Positions 1-9,018 of a stretch of 64,000 nucleotides of DNA are shown here, piece after piece; position 1 is the stretch's first letter; each line of letters starts with the position of its first letter. Under the pieces are notes generated by a model that saw nothing but the letters and a program-made list of their open reading frames with translations, was not told the origin of the DNA and searched no databases. The position numbers were made by a program, and so were the translations under genes. Source of the DNA: Legionella israelensis (lineage in GTDB: Bacteria > Pseudomonadota > Gammaproteobacteria > Legionellales > Legionellaceae); contig NZ_CP038273.1 of assembly GCF_004571175.1 (NCBI RefSeq), forward strand, positions 1,054,001 to 1,118,000. The letters run 5' to 3'.

Positions 1-146
1 CTTTTTTTGTGTGGCACAAATTTTTTATTTTCACTTGATTGTAATTGTTAATTTTTTCTTAATCTAAAAGAGGTATTATATTAATTATCAAATAAATTCA
101 TTATTTTGTCTGTCGACAAAAACATGACTTCATCGAGGTAAAAAAG

Positions 147-1343
147 ATGGCCTTATCAAGAGAAGAGCAAACAAGACTGGCTAATGAATATATGCCTCTT
201 GTAGAAAATTTTGTCGCTCCCGAGCTACAGGTATTCTGGCGCGATGAAGAAAATAAAAAGGCAATTATTCAATGGTGCATTGACAATGACCTTCGTCTAT
301 ACAATTTGACTGCACTGAAAATAAGTGAAGCGCGCCGGTTAATGAGCGAATTACAAGTTGTTTTTTCCACTGAGCCGGAAAAAATGCTGGCATGGAAGAA
401 CGAATTTGAATCTAAATTGCTTGAATCCGACACACAGCTTCGAGAAATGCACCATAGCGCTTATTTAAGCGTGGCCGATCAATATCAAAAAACTGAGGCA
501 GTCTCAAACAATACCTTGTTAACGGTTCAAGATATGAAAGACTTGTTCCGCAATTCCGATTCTTGTGAAGAAATTCTGGTATCTGAGCCATTTTCTCTCA
601 CCGAAGCTTCTGTTGAACAAAGAGAAGTTGTGCAACGATTAATTGAAAAAGGGATGCAAGAAGAAAAAACGGTATTTTTACCCGTTACTCATGATGGGCA
701 TTGGTTTTATCTAAAGAATGAAAAAATAGATGAAGAAAGAGTCTGGTCAGTGCAGGATTCTAAACCTCTCGATGAACATGAATTGACACCCAGACAAGAG
801 TCCATGCTAGAGGCAAGCATTGATTTCTTGGAAACTGTAGGTGAAGAAGAATATATCGGTGAGTGTGGTGAAAACCTGGTTTTTGAAACCACGGGCGAGC
901 AATTAAATCCTTATGATTGTGGTTCGCGGGTGGTGAATGCTTATCGCAGCATGGTCGATGAAGAATATCAGGTTAAAAGCCATAAAGAAATCCTTGTTGA
1001 ATTGCTTCAAACGCAGCTTCCAGTAGAAGAGCAGCCCGAAGATATTGAAACGGTCTTTGTGAAGAAAGAATTCATTTCAAAAGTACCCGTAGAGAAAAAA
1101 GCAAAACAGGTTATAGAAACGACCGTTTCTGCTCAGGCTTGTGAGGAAAAGAGGCAAAAATACAGGGAGAATGTCTCTGAACTTGTCAATGCTGTGGTAA
1201 AAGAAGGGCTGTTTGCTGACATTAAGAATAAACTGGCTATAGAAACGCTCGATTCTGCTGTAGCAGATAAAGATGAAACCGATGAGGATTTCGCCAAACG
1301 ATTACAGGAAGCCGAATTCAGAAAAGTCGGACTTAAAAGTTAG
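147..1343 (+). CDS. putative CE-clan (Ulp1/C48-like) cysteine peptidase, candidate effector
   Basis: 398 aa, no signal peptide or membrane segment, with a good ribosome site (GAGGT seven bases before ATG). I do not recognise a named family, but the middle carries the ordered residues of a CE-clan peptidase: His185-Trp186 (motif GHWFYL), Asp204-Ser205 (VQDSKP), Gln252, and Asp257-Cys258-Gly259 (QLNPYDCG). The six-residue Gln-to-Cys spacing and the DCG triplet match Ulp1/SUMO-protease-like enzymes, which cleave ubiquitin-like proteins or acetylate targets. Residues 1-130 are helical with no recognised domain. The C-terminus (378-391, TDEDFAKRLQEAEF) resembles a ubiquitin-interacting helix. Known family facts: Legionella and Chlamydia secrete CE-clan deubiquitinases. 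Inference: a host-directed, Dot/Icm-type effector. The gene stands alone, followed by an IS-disrupted hairpin. The peptidase call is moderate; the effector role is unproven. Confidence 0.55.
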   Translation: MALSREEQTRLANEYMPLVENFVAPELQVFWRDEENKKAIIQWCIDNDLRLYNLTALKISEARRLMSELQVVFSTEPEKMLAWKNEFESKLLESDTQLREMHHSAYLSVADQYQKTEAVSNNTLLTVQDMKDLFRNSDSCEEILVSEPFSLTEASVEQREVVQRLIEKGMQEEKTVFLPVTHDGHWFYLKNEKIDEERVWSVQDSKPLDEHELTPRQESMLEASIDFLETVGEEEYIGECGENLVFETTGEQLNPYDCGSRVVNAYRSMVDEEYQVKSHKEILVELLQTQLPVEEQPEDIETVFVKKEFISKVPVEKKAKQVIETTVSAQACEEKRQKYRENVSELVNAVVKEGLFADIKNKLAIETLDSAVADKDETDEDFAKRLQEAEFRKVGLKS

Positions 1344-1397
1344 GAACTGTTAACATTTTGTTTTCCGGATCTCGCTCAAATGCCTACGTGCCACGGT

Positions 1398-2899
1398 CAT
1401 ATCGTTACCCATAAGTAATGCTATATTAATTTTTCCTTACTTTTGAGATAATGCTGCCTTTTTAAAGGCAGTATTATCCATGGATTGGATCGACCATGAG
1501 TATGGTTCCGTGAATATCGGCGATCAACGTTTAAATAAACGAGCAAAAGAGTTATTAAAAAGGTTTAGTGATAAACCAACATCAAGTATACCTGAAAGTT
1601 GTAAAGGTTGGTCGGAAACCAAAGCAGCCTATCGATTTTTTGAGAATAATACGGTTACCGCAAAAAAAATTATAAAACCTCATCGCATAGCCACCCTTAA
1701 GCGAATTAAAGAACATCCGATTATCTTATTGCTTCAAGACACAACAACGCTTAACTATAGCGGTCAAAAAGAACGTGAAGATATTGGCCCTATTCAACAA
1801 GATAACGTGCGGGGTCTTTTTCTTCATCCCACTCTTGCGGTAACGCCCAACCGCGAATGTTTAGGAGTAGTTGACTATGAACAGTGGTCACGGGAAAAAT
1901 TTACGCATCGAAGCTCAGAAGAACGAAGAGCTGAACGTGATTCAAAAGCAATAAAAGACAAGGAAAGTTACCGGTGGGTCAGAGGTTATAAAAAAGCCAC
2001 AAAACTTGCTAAGGCAATGCCCGATACTCAATTTGTTTATATTGCTGATAGAGAAGGTGATATTTATGATATCTATCATGAAGCGAATACAGCTTTCGCT
2101 AAAGGAACTGCCGATTGGGTGATTAGAGCAACATTCGATCGTTCTATTTTGGATGAGAATCAACCTAAAAAACGCAATAAATTAAAAACAAGCGTAAAAG
2201 CCTCTTCCAGTATTGGAAAAATAACATTTACTACGTCCTCATTTGGAAATAGAAAAAAACGAGAAGTAGCACAAGATATTTATGCAAAAGAAGTGACTTT
2301 GCTCCCTCCTCGGGATAAAGCAAAAGAAGGTTTTACCCCCGTTAAAATAACAACAATCATTGCCACAGAGACAAACCCACCGCCTGGAGAGAAAGCAATC
2401 GAGTGGACACTTTTAACCAGTGTACCTATATCCAACTTGGAAGCAGCGTTACAAGTAATTCAATGGTACTTATGTCGCTGGCAGATCGAAATTTTTTTCA
2501 AGGTATTGAAAAGCGGATGCGCTATTGAAAAATTGCAGTTAAGCAACAAGCAACGATTTGACCCTTGCCTCGCTCTGTATCTTATTGTTGCTTGGCGTAT
2601 TTTGTTCATGACCATGGTTGGTCGTGCTTCCCCATCATTAAGCAGTGAATGTCTATTTGAGCCCATAGAATGGCAAACCGCCTATGTTATGATCTATGAA
2701 AAACCCCCTCCAAATGAACCCCCAACCCTGAAAGATACTCTGAGAATGATTGCCCAATTAGGAGGTTTTCTCGGACGAAAGCATGACGGTGAGCCCGGTC
2801 CTATTGTGATGTGGAAAGGTTTACGAACCCTTTATGAATATATTAAAGCGCGTGAAGTATTTACACGCGCTTTTGGACATACTTATGGGTAATGATATG
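1398..2899 (+). mobile_element. IS4-family insertion sequence, copy 1 (1502 bp)
   Basis: The ends are imperfect inverted repeats: left CATATCGTTACCCATAAGTA, right end (reverse complement) CATATCATTACCCATAAGTA. The element is flanked by an 8-bp direct repeat, GCCACGGT, at 1390-1397 and 2900-2907. It carries one transposase gene. The same 1502-bp element occurs in the same orientation at 18837-20338 with a different target duplication, which fixes the element boundaries. Confidence 0.95.
1480..2892 (+). CDS. IS4-family (Tn5-like) DDE transposase
   Basis: 470 aa. It catalyses cut-and-paste movement of the element. The DDE residues are visible: Asp87 (LLQDTTTLNY), Asp190 (YIADREGD) and Glu337 within the IS4 signature Y-x2-R-x3-E-x6-K (Tyr330, Arg333, Glu337, Lys344). 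The N-terminal block (GSVNIGDQRLNKRAKELL, ESCKGWSETKAAYRFF) is the Tn5-type DNA-binding region. The protein is identical over all 470 residues to the copy at 18919-20331, so one copy arose very recently. The gene ends only 7 bp from the right end of the IS. It is intact and probably active. Confidence 0.95.
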   Translation: MDWIDHEYGSVNIGDQRLNKRAKELLKRFSDKPTSSIPESCKGWSETKAAYRFFENNTVTAKKIIKPHRIATLKRIKEHPIILLLQDTTTLNYSGQKEREDIGPIQQDNVRGLFLHPTLAVTPNRECLGVVDYEQWSREKFTHRSSEERRAERDSKAIKDKESYRWVRGYKKATKLAKAMPDTQFVYIADREGDIYDIYHEANTAFAKGTADWVIRATFDRSILDENQPKKRNKLKTSVKASSSIGKITFTTSSFGNRKKREVAQDIYAKEVTLLPPRDKAKEGFTPVKITTIIATETNPPPGEKAIEWTLLTSVPISNLEAALQVIQWYLCRWQIEIFFKVLKSGCAIEKLQLSNKQRFDPCLALYLIVAWRILFMTMVGRASPSLSSECLFEPIEWQTAYVMIYEKPPPNEPPTLKDTLRMIAQLGGFLGRKHDGEPGPIVMWKGLRTLYEYIKAREVFTRAFGHTYG

Positions 2900-3065
2900 G
2901 CCACGGTACGTAGGCATTTGAGCAAATCGTCAACAAGCGCTAGCCTATTGATAGCATTTACTTAAATTTCATGTTTTGTGTATAGTGTACTCAAGAGCCG
3001 AACTGCTACCCCTGCTCTATCCTCTGAATTACCTTTTATGTCTTCTTCTGTTATTATAAATAACC

Positions 3066-3082
3066 TCAACTCGACGAGTTGA
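3066..3082. promoter_or_regulatory. 17-bp palindrome upstream of helC, candidate operator
   Basis: TCAACTCG-A-CGAGTTGA is a perfect 8+1+8 inverted repeat, 37 bp before the helC start in otherwise AT-rich DNA. Its position suits an operator for a metal-responsive or other repressor of the efflux operon. No regulator gene is adjacent, so the binding protein is unknown. Confidence 0.45.
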
Positions 3083-3118
3083 AACTATAAAATATGACTT
3101 TTAACTTTAGTCGGTCTC

Positions 3119-4360
3119 ATGATGAGCAAAATCCTGCTGGCAAGCCTGCTTATAATCTTTTCCCTAACCTCCTCTGCTTTAGGATTACATGAAGCTGAGC
3201 AATTGGCTTTGCAGCGGGCTGATGAGTTGCGGCAATATGAAAACAAGCATCAAGCCCTCGAAGCCCAGGCCATTGCTGCAGGCCAACTTCCAGACCCTTC
3301 CTTAAATATTGCGGCCCTTAACCTGCCTGTCAATAGCTTTAGTCTCTCACAGGAAGCCATGACTCAAATTCAACTGGGCATTCAGCAGGCTTTCCCTAAA
3401 GGCCATAGCTTAAAATATCAATATCTCAATTTGCACAATCAGTCCCTGGCAGCGAAATTTCAACAGGAACTGCAAAAAACCATGATCTTAAAAACCTTAA
3501 GAGAACAATGGAATCTTTTATATTTCTGGCAAAAAAGCCTGCAAATTTTGCAAAAACAACGAAGAACTTTTAAACAGCTTGAAAAAGTGACTCGTTCACT
3601 GTTTGCCAATAATAAAGTACCGCAAAAAGATGTGTTAAATGCCCAACTGCAACTCAGCCAGGTCGATGAACGTCTGATCGATGCACAGCAATCTATCGAA
3701 ACTACTCAGGCAGAGCTTGCACGATGGATAGGAAAAGAAGCAACACGACGCTTAAATGCTGCATCTCTGGCTACAAAGGGACAACCTGAAAGCAAAGACC
3801 GCCTGCAGGAAAAATTAGCCTGCCACCCCATTCTTAAGGCGGAACGCGCAGACATTGCAGCGGCTAGAGATAAAATCCAGCTCAGTCGGCAGGATTATCT
3901 TCCTGGATTCAACGCCGGTCTGGCTTATGGTTTCCGTCAGGGAAGAGAAAACATAACGGGCAGAAAAAGGCCTGATTTTTTAACAGGTGTCCTGACTCTC
4001 TCGGTGCCTCTCTTTCCTGAAAGCCGACAAGATAAGAAACTTCTCGCAACTCATAAAGAGCTTTGTGCGCTGATAGAAAAACATCATGCAAGTTATAAGG
4101 AGCTCTACAAGCAGCTGACAAAAAACTGGATTGACTATCAAAAATCAGAAAAAAAACTTATGCTCTATAAAAACAAATTATTACCTGAAGCAAAACAATA
4201 TGCCAGCTCCACACTGATTGCTTATCAAAACAATCAATCGGATTATATCAATGTGGCCCAAAGTCATATTTATTTGTTGAATCTGCAATTAAGCGCATTA
4301 AAAGAAGAGATAAATCAAAGCCAGGCACAGATTAATCTTTTATACCTACAGGGTCAGTAG
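3119..4360 (+). CDS. helC: HelC-type outer-membrane channel of RND metal efflux pump (TolC/CzcC/CusC family)
   Basis: 413 aa, the usual length for CzcC/CusC proteins. A signal peptide (about residues 1-22, hydrophobic, ending SSALG) is followed by two long helical, coiled-coil-rich halves typical of outer-membrane efflux proteins, including the internal pattern of Ala/Gln-rich helices around 50-210 and 230-410. It forms the outer-membrane exit duct that joins the periplasmic adaptor HelB and the inner-membrane pump HelA. It is first in a three-gene operon: helB begins 3 bp after its stop. A palindrome at 3066-3082 lies in its promoter region. Two consecutive ATGs (3119, 3122) make the exact start uncertain by one codon. 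The gene name follows the Legionella helCBA operon. Confidence 0.85.
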   Translation: MMSKILLASLLIIFSLTSSALGLHEAEQLALQRADELRQYENKHQALEAQAIAAGQLPDPSLNIAALNLPVNSFSLSQEAMTQIQLGIQQAFPKGHSLKYQYLNLHNQSLAAKFQQELQKTMILKTLREQWNLLYFWQKSLQILQKQRRTFKQLEKVTRSLFANNKVPQKDVLNAQLQLSQVDERLIDAQQSIETTQAELARWIGKEATRRLNAASLATKGQPESKDRLQEKLACHPILKAERADIAAARDKIQLSRQDYLPGFNAGLAYGFRQGRENITGRKRPDFLTGVLTLSVPLFPESRQDKKLLATHKELCALIEKHHASYKELYKQLTKNWIDYQKSEKKLMLYKNKLLPEAKQYASSTLIAYQNNQSDYINVAQSHIYLLNLQLSALKEEINQSQAQINLLYLQGQ

Positions 4361-4363
4361 AGC

Positions 4364-5857
4364 ATGAAACATAAAGGACTTATTACAATTATTGTCGTTT
4401 TTATTTTCGGTATTGCGCTCGGTTATTTTATCCCAGGCCATTATCTGAAAAGCGTGCCAATAGAGTCCAAAAAAGAAAGAAAAATCAAATACTGGGTAGC
4501 GCCGATGGATCCCTCTTATCGCCGGGATAAGCCTGGGAAATCGCCCATGGGTATGGATTTGATTCCTGTTTATGAGGATGAAAAACCCACTACGGATCAA
4601 CAGTCGATAAAAATTTCTCCACGAGTCGTCGATAATCTTGGCGTAGTGACTGCTAAAGTGAGAAAGCAAAGCTTATCACAAAGCATCAATACCGTAGGTT
4701 ATGTGGTTGTTAATGAAGATAATATCGAAAATGTACATTCCTATATTGATGGCTGGATTCGCAATCTACAGGTTACAGCAGCCGGTGACCCGGTAAAAAA
4801 AGATCAAAAGCTCTTTGAAATATACTCCCCCAAACTTATCAATGCCCAACAGGAATTTATCCTGGCTTTAGACAGTAAAAATAAGGCATTGATTGAGGCC
4901 AGTCAAAAAAAACTATTGACCCTTGGTTTAAATGATCAACAAATTGACGAGCTTAAGAAGACGCGAAAAATAAAACAACAAGTCGCTGTTTTTGACAAAA
5001 CAGGCGGCATTTTATCAAAACTGAACATACGTGATGGAATGTATATTACACCCGATAAGGAGCTCATGGTTATCGAGGATCTGTCCAGTATATGGGTAAG
5101 AGTGGAAGTTTATGAAAAGCAATCAGACTGGGTGAAACTGCATCAAACAGCCATTGCTTCTTTTCCTGGGTTACCAGGCAAAGAGTGGCAAGGTGAAGTC
5201 ATTTATATTTATCCTAAACTGGATAAAATGACCCACACTCTGGGGGTCAGGCTGCAGTTTCCAAATCCTGACTTGACCCTGAAACCCAATATGTATGCGA
5301 CCGTCAGGATTTTTGTCCCTGAGAAAAAAAAGACCTTGACCGTACCGACATCAGCCGTCATCCGAACGGAAGAAGGCTCACACGTGATCATCGCCCTTGG
5401 TGAAGGACGTTTCAAACCTCAAGTAGTTACAACAGGTATTGAGTCCAATGGAAAACTGGCAATCTTAAGTGGCTTGTCAGAAGGGGATAAAGTCGTCGTT
5501 TCAGGCCAGTTTCTTATTGACTCCGAGTCCAGTTTAAAAGCTGCGTTCAGGCGGTTGGACCCAGCTAAAAAAGAATTAACACCTGACAGAAATAAAATAC
5601 CAACAACATACAATCGAGGAAAGATTTTAGCCATTGTTCCACAAAAAAACAGGATCATTTTGCAGCATTCGCCTATAAAAGCACTGGGAATGCCTGAAAT
5701 GGTCATGGAATTACCGGTTGCCAAGACCATAGACCTGTCAGCTTATCATGTAGGTCAGGAGATTGATTTTCAATTATCTGAAGACAAGCCTTATCATTAC
5801 ACCTTGACCAAAATAAGGCCTGTTAAAAATAAGAATGACCGGAGCCTACATGATTAA
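4364..5857 (+). CDS. helB: HelB-type periplasmic adaptor (CusB-like) with fused CusF-like C-terminal domain
   Basis: 497 aa. One N-terminal membrane anchor (about 4-24) is followed by a heavy-metal-binding-type motif near residues 41-65 (WVAPMDPSYRRDKPGKSPMG) in which the usual cysteines are absent and methionines remain. Residues about 90-400 form the barrel-sandwich, hairpin and beta-barrel domains of a membrane fusion protein. Residues about 415-490 resemble CusF, with the Met-rich motif MPEMVMEL expected to bind Cu(I) or Ag(I). The adaptor links HelA to HelC and can hand metal to the pump; fusing the chaperone would keep it at the pump. It is 3 bp from helC and its 3' end overlaps helA by 8 bp, so expression is coupled. 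Confidence 0.88.
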   Translation: MKHKGLITIIVVFIFGIALGYFIPGHYLKSVPIESKKERKIKYWVAPMDPSYRRDKPGKSPMGMDLIPVYEDEKPTTDQQSIKISPRVVDNLGVVTAKVRKQSLSQSINTVGYVVVNEDNIENVHSYIDGWIRNLQVTAAGDPVKKDQKLFEIYSPKLINAQQEFILALDSKNKALIEASQKKLLTLGLNDQQIDELKKTRKIKQQVAVFDKTGGILSKLNIRDGMYITPDKELMVIEDLSSIWVRVEVYEKQSDWVKLHQTAIASFPGLPGKEWQGEVIYIYPKLDKMTHTLGVRLQFPNPDLTLKPNMYATVRIFVPEKKKTLTVPTSAVIRTEEGSHVIIALGEGRFKPQVVTTGIESNGKLAILSGLSEGDKVVVSGQFLIDSESSLKAAFRRLDPAKKELTPDRNKIPTTYNRGKILAIVPQKNRIILQHSPIKALGMPEMVMELPVAKTIDLSAYHVGQEIDFQLSEDKPYHYTLTKIRPVKNKNDRSLHD

Positions 5858-8800
5858 AGGACTGATTCAATGGTCTATTGCAAACCGTTTTTTGGTGATT
5901 CTTTTAAGCCTTTTATTATTTATTGTGGGCGTATTTGCTGTCATTCAGACCCCCGTCGATGCCATACCTGATTTATCTGATGTTCAGGTGATCATTAAAA
6001 CCTCCTATCCTGGCCAAGCTCCACAAGTGGTAGAGCAGCAGGTCACTTATCCTCTGGCAACCGCCATGCTCGCCGTTCCCGGAGCAACAACAGTACGAGG
6101 CTATTCCTTTTTTGGTGATTCCTACATTTATGTTCTTTTTAAAGACGGTACCGATTTATACTGGGCCCGCTCGCGTGTTCTGGAATACTTAAATCAGGTC
6201 GCAGGCCAACTCCCTCCTCAGGCAAAACCGCAATTGGGTCCGGATGCAACCGGTGTCGGCTGGGTTTTCGAGTATGCCCTGATTGATAAAACTGGACATC
6301 ATAATTTAAGTGAATTGACCAGTTTGCAAAACTGGTTTTTAAAATATGAATTACAAACCGTCCCGGGTGTTTCTGAAGTAGCTACGGTTGGTGGAATGGT
6401 CAAACAGTATCAGGTTATTATTGACCCTGATAAGTTACGTTCTTATAACCTGACCTTAAATCAAGTCAGACAAGCCATTCAAAACGCCAATCAGGAAGTG
6501 GGCGGCTCAGTGATTGAAATGAGCGAGGCAGAATACATGGTCCGAGCCAAAGGTTACCTGGATTCTCTTTCCGACTTCAAACATATTCCACTGGGCGTTA
6601 ATCAAAAAGGTATTCCTATCGTGTTAAATAATGTGGCCGATATTCGTCTTGGTCCGCAACTTCGAAGAGGAGTGGCGGAATTAAACGGCCAAGGCGAAGT
6701 GGTAGGTGGCATTGTAGTCATGCGCACGGGAGAGAATGCTCGTGAAGTGATTGATGCGGTTCAGGAAAAATTAAATCAACTGGCTAAAAGCCTGCCTAAA
6801 GGCGTAAACATTGTTACCACTTATGATCGCTCATCGTTAATCACCCGAGCCGTGAACACTTTAAAATCAAAGCTCATTGAGGAAACCATTGCAGTCATTG
6901 TGATATGCTTCCTGTTTCTTTACCATTTTCGTTCCTCTCTCATTATTGTTCTGACCCTGCCATTTAGTATTCTTTTGGCTTTTATCATTATGCGATTGCA
7001 AGGGATAAATGCCAACATCATGTCACTTGGCGGTATTGCCATTGCGATTGGCGTTATGGTTGATGCAGCTATTGTTATGATTGAAAACACGCATAAACAT
7101 CTGGAAAAGAACAACGTTACTGAAGAAAATCGCTGGACAATCATTAAAACATCTTCTTTGGAAGTGGGGCCAGCATTGTTCTTTTCTCTGCTCATCATTA
7201 CCTTAAGCTTTATACCTGTATTCAGCTTACAGGCTCAGGAAGGACGAATGTTCGCTCCGCTTGCTTTTACCAAAACCTATGCCATGGCAGCTGCTTCCAT
7301 TGTATCAATTACTTTGGTGCCTGTTCTGATGGGGTATTTAATCCGCGGTAAGCTCACCCCCGAACAAAAAAATCCGCTAAATCGTCTCTTGATTGCTCTT
7401 TATCGTCCCTTGCTTTTTTTTACCCTTCGTTTTCCCAGAACTGTATTGCTCATTTTGCTGTTGCTATTTCTTTTCACCTTGTATCCATGGCAACACCTAG
7501 GCTCTGAATTTATGCCTGAGCTCGATGAAGGTGACTGGATGTACATGCCTTCGAGTCTACCCGGAATATCCATAGGCAATGGAAGGCAGGTTCTGCAACA
7601 AACCGATAAACTTATCAAAAAAATACCTGAGGTTGAGACCGTTTTTGGCAAACTCGGTCGAGCACAGACGGCAACTGATCCCGCTCCTTTAAACATGATA
7701 GAAACCATTATTCAATTCAAACCCAAAAATCAATGGCGCCAAGGCATGACATCGGAAAAATTGAAACGGGAAATGAATGAAATCGTCCATTTACCTGGTC
7801 TGACCAATGCCTGGGTCATGCCTATTAAAGGCCGTATTGATATGCTGGCCACGGGCATTAAAACACCTGTAGGTATTAAAATTTCTGGTGCAGATTTAAG
7901 CACCATTCAACGTCTGGGAAAACAACTTGAAGATATTCTGAAAAATATTCCAGGCACAGCCTCGGTATATGCTGATCGTGTCGTAGGTGGTCGATACATC
8001 AATATAGATATCAACCGAAGCGCGGCTGCCCGCTATGGACTGAATATTATGGATATTCAACAAATGGTAAGCAGCGCCATTGGCGGAATGAACATTTCCG
8101 AATCGATTGAAGGACGTGAACGCTATCCCATTAACTTGCGCTACCCGCAAATATGGCGTAATTCAGTAAACAAACTAAGAACATTGCCCATTACCACTTT
8201 AGAGGGACCTCAAATCACCTTAGGTGATGTCGCTGAAATTTCAGTGCTTGATGGACCACCGGTCATTAAGAGTGAAAATGCCCGTTTAACGGGCTGGGTT
8301 CTGGTGGATTTAAACACAAGTGATATTGGTGATTACGTTTTGAAGGCACAAAAAATCATCGATCAAACATTAAAACTTCCCACTGGTTACAGCCTGAATT
8401 GGTCAGGACAATTTGAATACATGGAACGTGCCAAGGAAAGACTGATATACGTCGCGCCATTAACGCTGTTTATCATTCTGCTGTTGCTCTACATTCATTT
8501 TCGCCGGTTATCAGAGGTGCTTCTGGTGATAGGAACACTTCCTTTAGCCTTGATTGGCAGCATCTGGTTTCTTTATCTTCTCGGCTATCACTTATCCATT
8601 GCTGTTGCTGTAGGTATGATCGGGCTGGCTGGTATTGCCGTAGAGATAGGCGTAGTCATGCTGGTTTATCTCAATCATGCCTTAAAAGACATTCAACAGC
8701 AACAAAAAAAGTTAAAAAAAGAAGATATCCGCAAAGCTGTCATCAATGGAGCACTTATGCGCGTGAGACCCATCATCATGACAGTGTGCTCTACCGTCAT

Positions 8801-8960
8801 TGGTCTCATTCCCATCATGATAGGCAGTGGAACTGGCTCAGAAATCATGCGCAGAATCGCCGCACCCATGATAGGCGGTATGATAAGTGCAACCTTTCTT
8901 ACCCTGTTTGTGATTCCTGCTATATTTTATTTGTGGAAGAAAAAAACGATGGTTTCTTGA
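5850..8960 (+). CDS. helA: HelA-type RND heavy-metal efflux pump (CusA/CzcA family)
   Basis: 1036 aa from the ATG at 5850, chosen because CCGGAG lies 6 bases before it; an ATG at 5835 would add 5 residues. It is a proton-driven inner-membrane trimer that exports metal ions. The twelve-helix RND layout is visible: TM1 near the N-terminus, a large periplasmic loop, TM2-6, a second loop and TM7-12. The TM4 motif GVMVDAAIVMIEN resembles CusA (monovalent Cu/Ag) more than divalent-ion CzcA pumps. Cu/Ag specificity is an inference, supported by the CusF-like domain on HelB. The start overlaps the helB stop. Confidence 0.9.
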   Translation: MIKGLIQWSIANRFLVILLSLLLFIVGVFAVIQTPVDAIPDLSDVQVIIKTSYPGQAPQVVEQQVTYPLATAMLAVPGATTVRGYSFFGDSYIYVLFKDGTDLYWARSRVLEYLNQVAGQLPPQAKPQLGPDATGVGWVFEYALIDKTGHHNLSELTSLQNWFLKYELQTVPGVSEVATVGGMVKQYQVIIDPDKLRSYNLTLNQVRQAIQNANQEVGGSVIEMSEAEYMVRAKGYLDSLSDFKHIPLGVNQKGIPIVLNNVADIRLGPQLRRGVAELNGQGEVVGGIVVMRTGENAREVIDAVQEKLNQLAKSLPKGVNIVTTYDRSSLITRAVNTLKSKLIEETIAVIVICFLFLYHFRSSLIIVLTLPFSILLAFIIMRLQGINANIMSLGGIAIAIGVMVDAAIVMIENTHKHLEKNNVTEENRWTIIKTSSLEVGPALFFSLLIITLSFIPVFSLQAQEGRMFAPLAFTKTYAMAAASIVSITLVPVLMGYLIRGKLTPEQKNPLNRLLIALYRPLLFFTLRFPRTVLLILLLLFLFTLYPWQHLGSEFMPELDEGDWMYMPSSLPGISIGNGRQVLQQTDKLIKKIPEVETVFGKLGRAQTATDPAPLNMIETIIQFKPKNQWRQGMTSEKLKREMNEIVHLPGLTNAWVMPIKGRIDMLATGIKTPVGIKISGADLSTIQRLGKQLEDILKNIPGTASVYADRVVGGRYINIDINRSAAARYGLNIMDIQQMVSSAIGGMNISESIEGRERYPINLRYPQIWRNSVNKLRTLPITTLEGPQITLGDVAEISVLDGPPVIKSENARLTGWVLVDLNTSDIGDYVLKAQKIIDQTLKLPTGYSLNWSGQFEYMERAKERLIYVAPLTLFIILLLLYIHFRRLSEVLLVIGTLPLALIGSIWFLYLLGYHLSIAVAVGMIGLAGIAVEIGVVMLVYLNHALKDIQQQQKKLKKEDIRKAVINGALMRVRPIIMTVCSTVIGLIPIMIGSGTGSEIMRRIAAPMIGGMISATFLTLFVIPAIFYLWKKKTMVS

Positions 8961-9018
8961 TTTTCTTCTCGCCTAACCTGTGAATTAGTTAATATAAAAA
9001 AACAAAAGGAGTTTACTC

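Larger units (their letters stand above)
1374..2923. repeat. perfect 16-bp inverted repeat (hairpin) split by an IS in its loop
   Basis: The left arm at 1374-1389 (GCTCAAATGCCTACGT) is the exact reverse complement of 2908-2923. If the IS and one target copy are removed, the arms are separated by only 8 bases (GCCACGGT), so the original site was a 16-bp stem with an 8-base loop just after the upstream gene. It may have been a terminator or a dispersed intergenic hairpin. The loop itself is the duplicated target. Confidence 0.85.
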
